A DNA stretch of 64,000 nucleotides from AP-15 sp963846635 (GTDB lineage Bacteria > Pseudomonadota > Alphaproteobacteria > ATCC43930 > CGMCC-115725): contig CAWJXM010000004.1 of NCBI GenBank assembly GCA_963846635.1, positions 124,001-188,000 on the forward strand, read 5' to 3'. A program made the position numbers and the translations under genes. The notes under the pieces were generated by a model, which saw nothing but the letters and a program-made list of their open reading frames with translations, was not told the origin of the DNA and searched no databases. This document shows, in pieces, positions 7,702 to 17,425 of the stretch (positions are counted from its first letter, which is position 1; every line of letters begins with the position of its first letter).

Positions 7702-8832
7702 GTGGCTGTTGACGGCCCGCCCTCGCTCGCCGCGCAAACCGACAGCTATTTCCTGAAAAGCAAGGCGATCGTCGAGCGTTTCGGCGATCGCCAAGCGACT
7801 TACGCCATCTTCCTCCGCCGGCCGGTGGTGTCGACGCCGCGGCTCGCGATCGGCTTTCTCGAGAAGATTGCCGCCGAGCGAGCAACCAGCTTCGAGATCG
7901 AACTCGCCTATCCCGAGGGGGCGCTGGTCGGCGCCGGCGAACCAATCCTATATGTAACCGGTTCGCTTGCGCAGCTCGTCGATCTCGAGACGGTGCTGCT
8001 GCAAAAGCTCGGACCTGCCTGCGTTGCCGCCTACAACGCTTATGCGATGTGTACCGAATTGCCAAAAGTGGCGTTTCTCGCGATGGATGCGCGCCACTGT
8101 GCCGGAGCCGAGATGGCGGAAATGATGGCTTACGCCGCCTCGGTCGGCTCGGCGACCGCGCAGCGCGAGGCGGGTGCGGTTGGCTTTGTCGGCTGCGCCG
8201 CCGATGCGACCGCGCATTACTTCGGTCAGAAAAAAGGCGCTGGCACGATGCCGCATGCGCTGATCGGCTATGCCGGCTCCACAGTGCGCGCCGCCGAAAT
8301 GTTCCGCGAGACCTTTCCCGACGAGCCGCTGACCGTGCTGATCGATTATTTCGGGCGTGAAACTACGGACGCCATAGCCGTCGGCCGCCGCTTTCCCGAG
8401 CTTGCCGCCGCCGGCCGGCTGTCGGTCCGCATCGATACGCCCGGCGGTCGCTACTGCGAGGGGCTCGATCCGGCGCGCTCCTATGATGTATTGGAGCGGC
8501 ATGCACCACAATCGATCCGCGGCTATCGCACCGAAGAGGAGTTGCGCTATCTGGTCGGGACTGGGGTGTCGGCGGCGGCGATCTGGCACCTGCGTCAGAT
8601 GCTCGACCAAGCCGGTCTTGCGGCCGTCAAAATCGTCGGTAGCTCCGGCTTCGGTCCCGCTAAATGCCGGATGATGGCGGTCGCCAACGCACCGCTGGAT
8701 GTGATCGGAACCGGCTCCTATCTTCCCGAGCTGTGGAGCGAGACTTACGCAACCGCCGACATCATCGCCTATGATGGCGTCCCGATGGTCAAAGCCGGTC
8801 GCGAATTCTTGTTGCGTAAGCGCGCAGGATAA
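7702..8832 (+). CDS. Nicotinate phosphoribosyltransferase-like protein
   Basis: 376 aa, GTG start with AGGGA just upstream (7691-7695), 11 bases after the DAHP synthase stop, so co-transcription is likely. The fold is that of the NAPRTase/QPRTase family: an N-terminal ferredoxin-like half (YAIFLRRPV ... GEPILYVTG), then the barrel with ARHCAGAEMAEMMAYAAS, the signature GTMPHALIGYAGST, and a phosphate-binding region near VGSSGFGP. It would make nicotinate mononucleotide from nicotinate and PRPP in NAD salvage. PRTase family membership is firm; nicotinate specificity is by resemblance. Confidence 0.8.
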   Translation: MAVDGPPSLAAQTDSYFLKSKAIVERFGDRQATYAIFLRRPVVSTPRLAIGFLEKIAAERATSFEIELAYPEGALVGAGEPILYVTGSLAQLVDLETVLLQKLGPACVAAYNAYAMCTELPKVAFLAMDARHCAGAEMAEMMAYAASVGSATAQREAGAVGFVGCAADATAHYFGQKKGAGTMPHALIGYAGSTVRAAEMFRETFPDEPLTVLIDYFGRETTDAIAVGRRFPELAAAGRLSVRIDTPGGRYCEGLDPARSYDVLERHAPQSIRGYRTEEELRYLVGTGVSAAAIWHLRQMLDQAGLAAVKIVGSSGFGPAKCRMMAVANAPLDVIGTGSYLPELWSETYATADIIAYDGVPMVKAGREFLLRKRAG

Positions 8833-8845
8833 TTAGCCGCAGACT

Positions 8846-9001
8846 TTAAGCGCGCCCCGCACGGTAGAGCGAGGACAGAGTTGCCTCCGCGGCCTGATGC
8901 GCGGCATCGACCTTCTTCCCTGAGCTGTCGTAGGCGGCGGCGAGATAACCATCTCGACGTGGCTTCGTCACGAGCTGTCCGATTCGGATTCCGCCAGCCA
9001 T
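8846..9001 (-). CDS. Possible small ORF, hypothetical
   Basis: 51 codons on the minus strand in the gap between the PRTase gene and the first MFS gene, beginning MAGGIRIGQLVTKPRRDGY and ending SLYRAGRA. Composition looks protein-like (mixed charged and hydrophobic, one Tyr-rich patch) but there is no clear ribosome site and I recognise no family. It could be chance in GC-rich DNA. Confidence 0.25.
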   Translation of the reverse strand: MAGGIRIGQLVTKPRRDGYLAAAYDSSGKKVDAAHQAAEATLSSLYRAGRA

Positions 9002-9089
9002 AAAAAATTTTGCGCCGCGACTTCTGCATGGCTATCATACTTTTGACGCAGATATGCGTCGCTGCGCCGTAAAAAAACAGAGAGACAGC

Positions 9090-10505
9090 ATGGCAGAGGC
9101 CAGACCACTCGCGCGATCCGCTACGTCAGCCAGCCATGAGCTCGGACGCAAACTCGACAGCATCCCGTTCAGCGGCTACCACATATTGATCATCGCCGTG
9201 CTCGCCCTCGTCGGCTTTATCGAGGGCTACGATCTGGTGATGACCGGTTCGCTGCTGGTGCTGGCCAAGGCGCCGTTGCACCTGACAGAGACCGACATTC
9301 GCTGGCTCGCGTCCGGCCCGACCTTCATGCTGTGCCTCGGCGGCTTCGCGTTCTCGGCGGTATCCGACCATCTGAGCCGCAAGAGCATCATGCTGATCGG
9401 CGTCGTCTTGACGACCTTCTTCACCCTGCTGATCCCGCTGGTGCAAAATGCCGAGCAGCTGGTCATCCTGCGTCTGTTGACCGGCCTTGGCGCCGGCGGC
9501 GTCGTTTCGGCGGCGTTTCCGTTCGCCGCCGAATTGATGCCGGCGCAGACACCGGCGCACCTACAGCGCGGTCTACGAGATGGCGCTGGCCTCCTCCTTT
9601 ACCGTGGTGCCGTTTATCGCCGGCCTGCTCGCCGGCAACGCCAACGCCTTTCGGTTTTTGGCATTGCCGGGCGGGCTAGCGCTGACCGTCATGCCGGTGA
9701 TCATCTATTTCGTGCTTCCCGAAAGCCCGCGCTGGCAATTGCGCAGGGGCCAACGCGCAGATGGCGGTCGACATCGTTAACCAGATGATCAGGCGGTCCG
9801 GCAACCGCGTGCCGCCACTGACGGTGGAGGCGCTCGGCGATGCGACGCCGACTGGCCGCGAGCCGCTGCCGCCCTATTGGGCGTTGTTCGCCCGCGGCCA
9901 GCTGCGCTGGACCACGGTCGGCATCCTGAGCGGCATCTGCGCCGGCACCGCCTTCTTTCTGATTTCGGTGCTGCTGCCAAAGGCGCTTGTCGATCAGCGC
10001 GCGCTCCTGCCGGCGGCCGCTTTCGGCCTGACCTCGATGGTGTATTTCGCCAGCATCCCTGGCAAGGCGTTTACCGGCTTTCTGATGGAAATCATCGGGC
10101 GGCGCTGGACGATTTTCTATGCCCTCGCCGGATCGCTTCCCGGGATCTGTTTGATGCTGCTGGCGCACCGGGCCGGGACAATATGCGACAGTCGTTATGG
10201 TCACGGGCGGATTGATCACCGGCTTCACCGTCCTGTCGGCCTTCACCGCGACACGCGTCTACCTGTCGGAGCAATTTCCGACCGCGCTGCGCGGCCGCGG
10301 GCACATCTTCGGCGAGTCGTTTGGCCGGCTCTTCGCCGGTGGCCTCGTGCCGTTTCTGATGGCGCCGCACACCGGTTCGGCGATGATCTTCTTCGGTACG
10401 ATCCTCGCCGTGGTCGCCGCCGGCGCCCTTATCCCGGTGTTGTTCGGCAAGGAAACCGTAGGCCAGCTCGAAGCGGTGACCGAAACCGTGCCGGCTCTCG
10501 CCTGA
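9090..10505 (+). pseudogene. MFS transporter paralog 1, three frameshifts
   Basis: This is homologous along its whole length to the intact MFS genes at 10730 and 12324, but three single-base insertions break the frame: near 9548 (compare GCAGACACCGG with GCAGCACCGCC in paralog 2), near 9755, and near 10180. Removing the three bases gives 470 codons, against 469 in the intact paralogs. Recognisable pieces: LGRKLDSIPFSGYHILII and GFIEGYDLVMTG (TM1 region), SDHLSRKSIMLIG (loop 2-3), PESPRWQLRRG, and the C-terminal ETVGQLEAVTE. Either a decaying copy in a transporter array or a spot of assembly error; three indels in 1.4 kb favours decay. Confidence 0.8.
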
Positions 10506-10729
10506 GGGCTCGGCCGGCCAAAAAAGCGGGCGGAACAACCACCCGCCACCACACTGGAACAGGAGCAACACGTCGGCCCGGAGGCGGGCATGGGTGTCGA
10601 AACGAGCGGGGCGTCAGTTCGTACATAATGAGCCACCCGATTATTCATTCGCAGTAAGACCAAAGCGGCGGCCTCGCCCGTTTAGTGCTCGTGCTTGGCC
10701 TACCGGCTCGACCAAGCCGGGAGAGTGCA

Positions 10730-12139
10730 ATGGTTGCGGTAAGTCCGATCCGCTCGACGGTGAACGTCGCGAGCCATGTGCTCGGGCGCAAGCTCGACAG
10801 CATTCCGTTCAGCGGCTACCAAGTATTGATCATAGCCGTGCTTGCCCTCGTCGGCTTTATCGAGGGCTACGATCTGTCGATGACCAACCAGCTGCTGGTG
10901 CTGGCCAAGGCGCCGCTGCATCTGACCGAGGCCGACCAAAAATGGCTGGCCAGCGGCCCCGCCTTGATGCTGTGCGTCAGCGGCTTCGCGTTCTCGGCGA
11001 TAGCCGACCACGTCAGCCGCAAGACCGTCATGCTGATCGGGGTGGTCGCGACGACGCTTTTGACGCTGTTGATCCCGTTCGTGCAAACTGCCGAGCAGCT
11101 GATCATTGTGCGTCTCTTGACCGGCCTTGGCGCCGGCGGTGTCGTCACGGTGGCGTTTCCGATCGCCGCCGAGCTGATGCCGGCGCAGCACCGCCGCACC
11201 TACAGCGCGGTCTATGAGATGGCGCTGGCGACCTCCTTCACCGCGGTGCTGTTCATCGCGACCCTTCTCGCCGCTAACCCGTACGCCTTTCGCCTCCTGG
11301 CACTGCCGGGCGGGCTGGCGCTGTTCGTCGTGCCGGTGCTGGTCTATCTGGTACTTCCCGAAAGCCCGCGCTGGCATTTGCGCAGGGGCCGCCCTCAGGC
11401 AGCGGTCGACATCGTCAACCGGATCATCAGGCGGTCCGGCGACCGCGTGCCGCCGCTGACGGTGGCGGCGCTCGGCGACCACCGGGAAGCTGCCCGCGAG
11501 CAGCTGCCGCCCTATTGGGCATTGTTCGCCAAAGGCCAGCTGCGCTGGACCACGGTCGGCGTTCTGAGCGGCGTCTGCGCCGGCACCGCCTTTAATCTGA
11601 TTAACACCCTGCTGCCAAAGGCGCTGATCGAGCAAGGCGCGGCGGTCAGTCTGGGCTTCGGGGTGGCTTCGCTGGTGTATTTCGCAAGCATCCCGGGGAA
11701 GGGCTTCACCGGGTTTCTGATGGAGATCATCGGGCGGCGGTGGACGATCACCTATGCGCTCCTCGGCTCGCTTCCCGGAATATTCCTGATGTTCATGGCG
11801 CACCGGGCAGGACAACACGCGACGGTGGTGATGGTCGCGGGAGGGCTGATCACCGGTTTTACCGTGCTGTCCTCCTTCACCGCCATCCGCATGTATCTCT
11901 CCGAGCAGTTCCCGACGGCGCTGCGCGCTCGCGGGCACATTTTCGGCGAGTCGACCGGCCGGATCTTCGCCGCCGTTCTGGCGCCGTTTCTGATGATACC
12001 GCACACCGGCTCGCCGACGATCTTCTTCGGCACGATTTTCGTGGTGGTGGCGATCGGCGCCTTCATCCCGCTGGCGTTCGGCCGCGAGACCGTGGGCCAA
12101 CTCGAGACCGTCACCGAAACCATGCCGGCGCTGGCCTGA
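10730..12139 (+). CDS. MFS transporter paralog 2 (12 TM, sugar-porter/AAHS-like)
   Basis: 469 aa inner-membrane major-facilitator protein. The ATG at 10730 has GGGAGAG 5 bases upstream; the upstream open frame is discarded. It has the MFS loop motif between TM2 and TM3 (AIADHVSRKTVMLIG), acidic GYDLSMT in TM1, PESPRWHLRRGR after TM6, a central cytoplasmic loop, and six further hydrophobic segments. The PESPRW element resembles sugar porters; the TM1 D and overall form also fit aromatic-acid/H+ symporters. Substrate unknown. It belongs to a run of four paralogs that share the C-terminal ETVGQLETVTE. Confidence 0.85.
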   Translation: MVAVSPIRSTVNVASHVLGRKLDSIPFSGYQVLIIAVLALVGFIEGYDLSMTNQLLVLAKAPLHLTEADQKWLASGPALMLCVSGFAFSAIADHVSRKTVMLIGVVATTLLTLLIPFVQTAEQLIIVRLLTGLGAGGVVTVAFPIAAELMPAQHRRTYSAVYEMALATSFTAVLFIATLLAANPYAFRLLALPGGLALFVVPVLVYLVLPESPRWHLRRGRPQAAVDIVNRIIRRSGDRVPPLTVAALGDHREAAREQLPPYWALFAKGQLRWTTVGVLSGVCAGTAFNLINTLLPKALIEQGAAVSLGFGVASLVYFASIPGKGFTGFLMEIIGRRWTITYALLGSLPGIFLMFMAHRAGQHATVVMVAGGLITGFTVLSSFTAIRMYLSEQFPTALRARGHIFGESTGRIFAAVLAPFLMIPHTGSPTIFFGTIFVVVAIGAFIPLAFGRETVGQLETVTETMPALA

Positions 12140-12323
12140 ACCCCGCCTGACCGAAATTCTCGACCGGTTGCCTGAGCCGGCGAGTAACCGATCGAGGTAG
12201 GCATGACGCAAGCGCGAGGGCGGTACGCTACAATTCCGCAATACAGAAATAAGAACCGAAACATCGGCCAGTGCCGGGCGACGGACGATGTCGGTACGGG
12301 TTCGACCAATCTGGGAGGTCGCG

Positions 12324-13733
12324 TTGGCAGAAACTCTTCCCCTCACCCGGTCCGCGACGACGGCCGGCCATGTGCTCGGACGCAAGCTCGACAGCATCCC
12401 GTTCAGCCCCTATCACCTGATGATCCTCGGGGTTTTGGGTCTTGTCGGCTTTATCGACGGCTATGACCTGGTCATGACCGGCTCGCTGCTGGTGCTCGCC
12501 AAGAAGCCGCTGCATCTGAGCCCCGGCGACGTCCGCTTTCTCGCCGTCGCGTCGACGCTGATGATCTGCGTCGGTGGTTTCATCGCATCGACGATCTCGG
12601 ACCATTTCAGCCGCAAGACGATCATGCTGATCGGCGTCGGTGCGATCACCTTTTTCACATTGCTGATCCCGCTGGTGCAAAATGGCGAGCAGCTGATCGT
12701 GCTGCGGCTGTTGACCGGCCTTGGCGGCGGCTTTGCGGTCTCGGCGCCGTTCCCGATCGCCGCCGAATTGATGCCGGCACAGCACCGGCGCACCTTTGGC
12801 GCCATCTACGAGATGTCGCTCGCCTCCTCGTTTACCGTGCTTCCCTTTGTCGGTTTTGTCTTCGCCGGCAATCCCAACGCCTTCCGGATCATGGCATTGC
12901 CTGGCGGCCTCGCGTTTTTTGTTGTGCCGGCCCTGATCTATTTCCTGATCCCGGAAAGCTCGCGCTGGTATCTGCGCCGCGGCCGGACTGCCGAGGCGGT
13001 CGACACCGTCAACCAGATTATTCGGCGGGCCGGCGGGCGCGTGCCAGAGCTCACCGTCGCAGCGCTCGGTGACAGTGTCCCGGGCCTGCACGAACGGCTT
13101 CCCCCCTACCGGGCGTTGCTCGCTCGCGGCCAACTGCGCTGGACGGCTATCGGCATTTCCAGTTACGTGTTCTGCGGCACGGCGTTTTTTCTGATCTCGG
13201 TGCTGCTGCCGAAGGCGCTCAACGATCAGGGTGCGGCGGTCAGTTTGAGCTTTGGCGTCAGTTCGCTGGTGTTTGCCGCGAGCATCCCCGGAAAAGGCTT
13301 TACCGGCTTTCTGATGGAGATCATCGGGCGGCGCTGGACGATTTTCTATGCGATGTTCGGCGCGATTCCGGGCATTCTAATGATGATGATGGCGCATCGC
13401 GCCGGTCAATATGCGACGATCGTCATGGTCGCCGGCGCATTGATGACCGGTTTTACCGCGCTTTCCACCGCGACCGCCTTCCGGGTCTACCTCTCCGAAC
13501 AGTTCCCGACCGCATTGCGCGGCCGTGGGCACATCTTTGGCGAGTCGGTCGGGCGGATCTTTTCCGGGGTGATCGCACCGTTTCTGATGGTGCCGCACAC
13601 CGGGTCGCCAGTGATTTTTTTCGGCACGATGCTCGTCATGGTCACGGTCGGCGCCTTTATCCCGCTGCTGTTTGGCCGCGAGACCGTGGGCCAGCTCGAA
13701 ACCGTGACCGAGAGGGTCGCGGCGCCGGTCTGA
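12324..13733 (+). CDS. MFS transporter paralog 3
   Basis: 469 aa if started at the TTG at 12324, which has a strong GGGAGG (12313-12318) 5 bases upstream. The start also aligns with paralog 1 (AETLPLTRSATTAGHVLG against AEARPLARSATSASHELG) and gives exactly the length of paralog 2. An ATG at 12288 is in frame but less likely. Motifs are as in its paralogs: GFIDGYDLVMTG, SDHFSRKTIMLIG, PESSRWYLRRGR. The part from about residue 101 onward is the 5' end of the tandem duplication unit. Probable proton-coupled symporter of unknown substrate. Confidence 0.85.
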   Translation: MAETLPLTRSATTAGHVLGRKLDSIPFSPYHLMILGVLGLVGFIDGYDLVMTGSLLVLAKKPLHLSPGDVRFLAVASTLMICVGGFIASTISDHFSRKTIMLIGVGAITFFTLLIPLVQNGEQLIVLRLLTGLGGGFAVSAPFPIAAELMPAQHRRTFGAIYEMSLASSFTVLPFVGFVFAGNPNAFRIMALPGGLAFFVVPALIYFLIPESSRWYLRRGRTAEAVDTVNQIIRRAGGRVPELTVAALGDSVPGLHERLPPYRALLARGQLRWTAIGISSYVFCGTAFFLISVLLPKALNDQGAAVSLSFGVSSLVFAASIPGKGFTGFLMEIIGRRWTIFYAMFGAIPGILMMMMAHRAGQYATIVMVAGALMTGFTALSTATAFRVYLSEQFPTALRGRGHIFGESVGRIFSGVIAPFLMVPHTGSPVIFFGTMLVMVTVGAFIPLLFGRETVGQLETVTERVAAPV

Positions 13734-13752
13734 CCCGCAACAGAACTCACCG

Positions 13753-15351
13753 CTAATTCTGCTCGCGGGTCTCCGTGAACCGGATGTGCGGCCATTCCTC
13801 GATTGTGGTGCGCAGATCCCAGGCGTTGCGCGCGAGAAAAACCGGAACACCGTCATGGTCCTCGGCACTTGCCGACGGGTTCTGCCGGCGAAAGCGCTCG
13901 AGTTCGGCCGGATCGTCGGTATCGAGCCAGCGCGCCGCCTGATAGGGGGCGCCATCGAGCCGTGTGGCGAGCCCATATTCGGCTTCGAGCCGTGCGGTCA
14001 ATACATCGAGCTGCAAGGCGCCGACCACGCCGATAATCCAATCCCCGCCGGTAGCGGGCTTGAACACGCGGGTCACGCCCTCCTCCGCCAATTGCTCGAG
14101 CGCGTGGCGCAGATGCTTTGATTTCATCGGATCATCGACCCGCACCCGGCGCAAAATCTCGGGGGCAAAGCTCGGAATGCCGGTCACCCGGATCTCGCCA
14201 CCCTGGGTCAGCGTGTCGCCGATCCGCAGGCTGCCATGGTTCGGGATGCCGATGATGTCGCCGGGCCACGCCTCCTCGGCGAGGTTGCGCTCGCGCGCCA
14301 GAAAAAACACCGGCGCCTGCACCGACATGACCCGCCCGGTGCGCATGTTTTTGAGCTTCATGCCGCGGGTAAAACGCCCCGAGGCGAGCCGCACAAAGGC
14401 GATGCGGTCGCGATGCTGCGGGTCGATATTGGCCTGCACCTTGAACACGAAACCCGCGACCTCCGGCTTCTCGGGCTCAATCGAGCGCGGCCCATCGGGG
14501 CCTTGCGCCGGTTGCGGTCGCGGCGGCGGCGCCAATGCCGCGATCCCGTGCAATAACTCGCGCACCCCGAAATTGTTCAATGCGCTGCCAAAATAGACCG
14601 GGGTCTGATGGCCGGCGCGAAACGCCTCTGCGTCGAAGGGCGGGCACAATCCGCGCGCCATCTCGACCTCTTCGCGCAATTGCGTCAGTGCCGCCGCCGG
14701 AAGCCGCCGCGCCAGTTCGGGATCGTCGAGCCCGCGGCACCTGACCGGCTCCGTGACATGGTTGTGGGCGCCGCGCTCGAACAGCAGCAGCGCGTCGTTG
14801 AACAGATCCCAGGTGCCGAGAAAGTCGCGACCCATGCCGATCGGCCACGAGGCCGGGGTCACATCGAGCGCGAGCGATTGCTCGATCTCGTCCAACAGAT
14901 CGAACGGGTCGCGGCTCTCGCGATCGAGCTTGTTGATAAAGGTCACGATCGGCACATCGCGCAGCCGGCACACCTCAAACAGTTTGCGGGTCTGCTCCTC
15001 GATGCCCTTGGCGGCGTCGAGCACCATGACCGCACTGTCGACCGCGGTCAGCGTGCGATAGGTATCCTCGCTGAAATCCTGGTGGCCCGGCGTGTCGAGC
15101 AGGTTGAAGGTCAACCCGTCATACTCGAAGGTCATGACCGCGGCACTGACCGAAATGCCGCGCTCGCGCTCGATCGCCATCCAGTCGGAGCGGGCGCGCC
15201 GCCGGTCGCCGCGGGCCTTGACCTCGCCCGCGAGCTGAATCGCCCCGCCAAACAGCAGCAATTTCTCGGTCAGGGTGGTCTTGCCGGCGTCCGGATGCGA
15301 GATGATCGCAAACGTCCGCCGCCGCGCTATTTCATCGCTAAGACTCGTCAT
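13753..15351 (-). CDS. prfC: Peptide chain release factor 3, copy A
   Basis: 532 aa, full-length RF3. This translational GTPase recycles RF1/RF2 from the ribosome after peptide release. G1 SHPDAGKTTLTEK, switch region ERERGISVSAAVMTFEY, G3 DTPGHQDFSEDTYR, G4 NKLDRE, then domains II and III (ARERNLAEEAWPGDIIGI, GVVGALQLDVL). It is convergent with MFS paralog 3, leaving 19 bases between stops. A second, nearly identical copy lies at 17426-19024; roughly nine residues differ, including Thr2/Ser2. Confidence 0.95.
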   Translation of the reverse strand: MTSLSDEIARRRTFAIISHPDAGKTTLTEKLLLFGGAIQLAGEVKARGDRRRARSDWMAIERERGISVSAAVMTFEYDGLTFNLLDTPGHQDFSEDTYRTLTAVDSAVMVLDAAKGIEEQTRKLFEVCRLRDVPIVTFINKLDRESRDPFDLLDEIEQSLALDVTPASWPIGMGRDFLGTWDLFNDALLLFERGAHNHVTEPVRCRGLDDPELARRLPAAALTQLREEVEMARGLCPPFDAEAFRAGHQTPVYFGSALNNFGVRELLHGIAALAPPPRPQPAQGPDGPRSIEPEKPEVAGFVFKVQANIDPQHRDRIAFVRLASGRFTRGMKLKNMRTGRVMSVQAPVFFLARERNLAEEAWPGDIIGIPNHGSLRIGDTLTQGGEIRVTGIPSFAPEILRRVRVDDPMKSKHLRHALEQLAEEGVTRVFKPATGGDWIIGVVGALQLDVLTARLEAEYGLATRLDGAPYQAARWLDTDDPAELERFRRQNPSASAEDHDGVPVFLARNAWDLRTTIEEWPHIRFTETREQN

Positions 15352-16109
15352 TAATCCGCTTCAATGTTCCGGTCAGAAGTGTCGTCCGCACGTTCTTTGG
15401 ACTATTCCTTTGGACTATTCGTCGCCTTGTGCGCCTTCAGCCCACGCGCTTGTCCCGTGGGGAAAGCCGGGGCCCAGGGTAACCGCGATAGCCTTCCGCT
15501 CTGGATTCCCGCTTTCGCGGGAATGACAAGCGACCGAGTGCTCAGACCCCAACAGCCATCTCCCCGGACCGTCGTGGCCGGGCTCGGCCCGGCCATCTAC
15601 GAGCCACGGCACAAGTTTTGCCGGTTTCCCATGGATGCCCGGCCCAAAACCGGGCAAGACGACTCTATTGCGTCTGAATGCGTCTGAGCGTTAGTGAGAA
15701 TTTGGAGTACATCCTGAGCCGAGCTATGATCTATTCCCGAATTGAGACCCGCCAACAACTTCGCACGCTTCGCGTGTACCGGCGCTTCATATAATGGCTC
15801 CCGCTCGCTTTTCCAACGCCGCGGCGAACCCTGCTCACCTCCTGTTTCTGCAGAGAAAATACCAGCCGACATTGTCACCGCCGCCCCGCAACCGCTTGCA
15901 ATCGCCGGGATTCGAACAGAATTTCCGGGACGTCACCGCCTGTTTTACCTGTTTTATCAGGTCGAGATCAGGTCTCGCCAATTCCCATCGAAATAAATCT
16001 CCTCCGACCGCAGACGCCGGCATCGACGCAACTACCATGCGATTATGGCAACCACATGATGAATTGGCTTTCACCCGACGATGCCAATGTCAAGAGGCGC
16101 CAGCGGTAA
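15352..16109. other. Non-coding repeat-rich tail of unit A
   Basis: No convincing gene. It holds a direct doublet of TTTGGACTATTC at about 15397-15420, a palindrome GGATTCCCGCTTTCGCGGGA near 15504-15525, two inverted repeats of the GGCCGGGC / GCCCGGCC kind near 15570-15655, and a dispersed 37-bp repeat at 15937-15973. Short ORFs here are not protein-like. Confidence 0.6.
15937..15973. repeat. 37-bp dispersed repeat, copy 1
   Basis: CGCCTGTTTTACC ... GGTCGAGATCAGGT. The same unit recurs at 19643-19679 (through the tandem duplication) and, about 27 kb away and outside the duplication, at 42868-42905 with a few substitutions. Confidence 0.6.
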
Positions 16110-16270
16110 GTGTCCGTCCGGAAACAATTCGATGGATTTCATTAAGTTGTTCGTCATTCCTGCGCAAGCGGGAATCCAGGATCCCAGCGCTCCGGCGCTT
16201 GCCCTGGCCCCCCGCTTTCGCGGGGTGACGGTAAGCTTTGAAGCTGCGAGTCATGTTTTCGGACGGACAC
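16110..16270. mobile_element. MITE (161 bp), copy 1, with TAA target duplication
   Basis: Non-coding element bounded by inverted repeats GTGTCCGTCCGGAAAC (left) and GTTTTCGGACGGACAC (right, as written on the plus strand), and flanked by TAA at 16107-16109 and 16271-16273. The same flanks without the element occur near 20805 (GCGGTAAAGCCGTC), so the insertion and its 3-bp target duplication are directly demonstrated. Inside it carries a REP-like palindrome (GCGCAAGCGGGAATCC ... CCCCGCTTTCGCGGGG). Without a transposase it must be mobilised in trans. Confidence 0.8.
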
Positions 16271-16296
16271 TAAAGCCGTCTGTAGCCGAGGATCAC

Positions 16297-17406
16297 ATGC
16301 TGATCGGCGTCGGCGCGATCACCTTTTGCACCTTGCTGATCCCGCTCGTGCAGACCGGCGACCAGCTGATCGCGCTGCGGCTGTTGACCGGGCTCGGCGG
16401 CGGTTTTGCGGTCTCGGCGCCGTTCCCGATCGCCGCCGAATTGATGCCGGCCCAGCACCGGCGCACCTTTGGCGCCACCTACGAAATGTCGCTGGCCGCC
16501 TCGTTTACGGTGCTGCCCTTTGTTGCCGGTCTCTTCGCTGGCAATGCCAATGCCTTTCGGATGATGGCCCTGCCCGGCGGGCTCGCCTTTTTTATCGTGC
16601 CGGCCCTGATCTATTTCCTGATCCCGGAAAGCCCGCGTTGGTATCTGCGCCGCGGCCAGACCGCAGCGGCGGTCGACACCGTCAACCGGATCATTCGGCG
16701 GGCCGGCGGGCGAGTCCCGGAACTCACCCCCGCAGCACTCGGCAATGTTGTCCAAGGTGTGCGCGAACGGCTCCCGCCCTATCGGGCGTTGTTCGGGCGC
16801 GGCCAACTGCGCTGGACGGCCATTGGCATTTCCAGCTACGTGTTCTGCGGCACGGCGTTTTTTCTGATCTCGGTGCTGCTGCCAAAGGCCTTGGTCGATC
16901 AGGGCGCGGCGGTCGGTTTGAGCTTTGGCGTCACTTCGCTGGTCTTTGCCGCAAGCATCCCGGGAAAGGGCTTTACCGGTTTTCTGATGGAGATCATCGG
17001 CCGGCGCTGGACGATTTTCTATGCGATGTTCGGCGCGCTCCCCGGCATTCTGCTGATGATGATGGCGCACCGCGCCGGTCAATACGCGACAATCGTCATG
17101 GTCACCGGCGCGTTGATGACCGGCTTCACCGCGCTCTCCACCGCGACCGCCTTCCGGGTCTACCTCGCCGAGCAGTTCCCGACCGCGTTGCGCGGCCGCG
17201 GGCATATCTTTGGCGAGTCGGTCGGGCGCATCTTTTCCGGGGTGATCGCACCCTTCCTGATGGAGCCACATACCGGGTCGCCACTGATCTTCTTCGGCAC
17301 GATGCTCGTCATGGTCACGATCGGCGCCTTTATCCCGCTGCTGTTTGGCCGCGAGACCGTGGGCCAGCTCGAAACCGTGACCGAGAGGGTCGCGGCGCCG
17401 GTCTGA
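16297..17406 (+). pseudogene. MFS transporter paralog 4, 5'-truncated by the duplication
   Basis: Matches paralog 3 from about its residue 101 to the stop but lacks the start and roughly the first three membrane segments, including the GYDLVMTG and SDHFSRK motifs. The open frame reaches back to 16081, so translation would add a leader from the MITE and flanking DNA (beginning MPMSRGASGK), which is not membrane-protein-like. Probably non-functional as a transporter. The remaining sequence is intact and close to paralog 3 (PESPRWYLRRGQ, ETVGQLETVTERV), so it could recombine with its neighbours. Confidence 0.82.
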
Positions 17407-17425
17407 CCCGCAACAGGGCGAGCCG

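Larger units (their letters stand above)
12624..16294. repeat. Tandem duplication, unit A (about 3.67 kb)
   Basis: The sequence from inside MFS paralog 3 through prfC and its 5' flank to the GCCGAGGATC at 16285-16294 recurs directly downstream. Constant offsets prove it: MFS stop, prfC stop and prfC start in unit B are each 3673 bases further on (13753 to 17426, 15351 to 19024). Small indels in the non-coding tail shift the offset to about 3706 at the MITE. Confidence 0.92.

Noticed and set aside
10700..12397. 565-codon minus-strand ORF
   Set aside because: Antisense to MFS paralog 2; low-complexity Arg/Gln/Asp-rich shadow.
15895..15975. tRNA-like GGGATTCGAAC segment (minus-strand T-arm look-alike)
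   Set aside because: No anticodon or acceptor stem can be built around it; part of a duplicated non-coding repeat.
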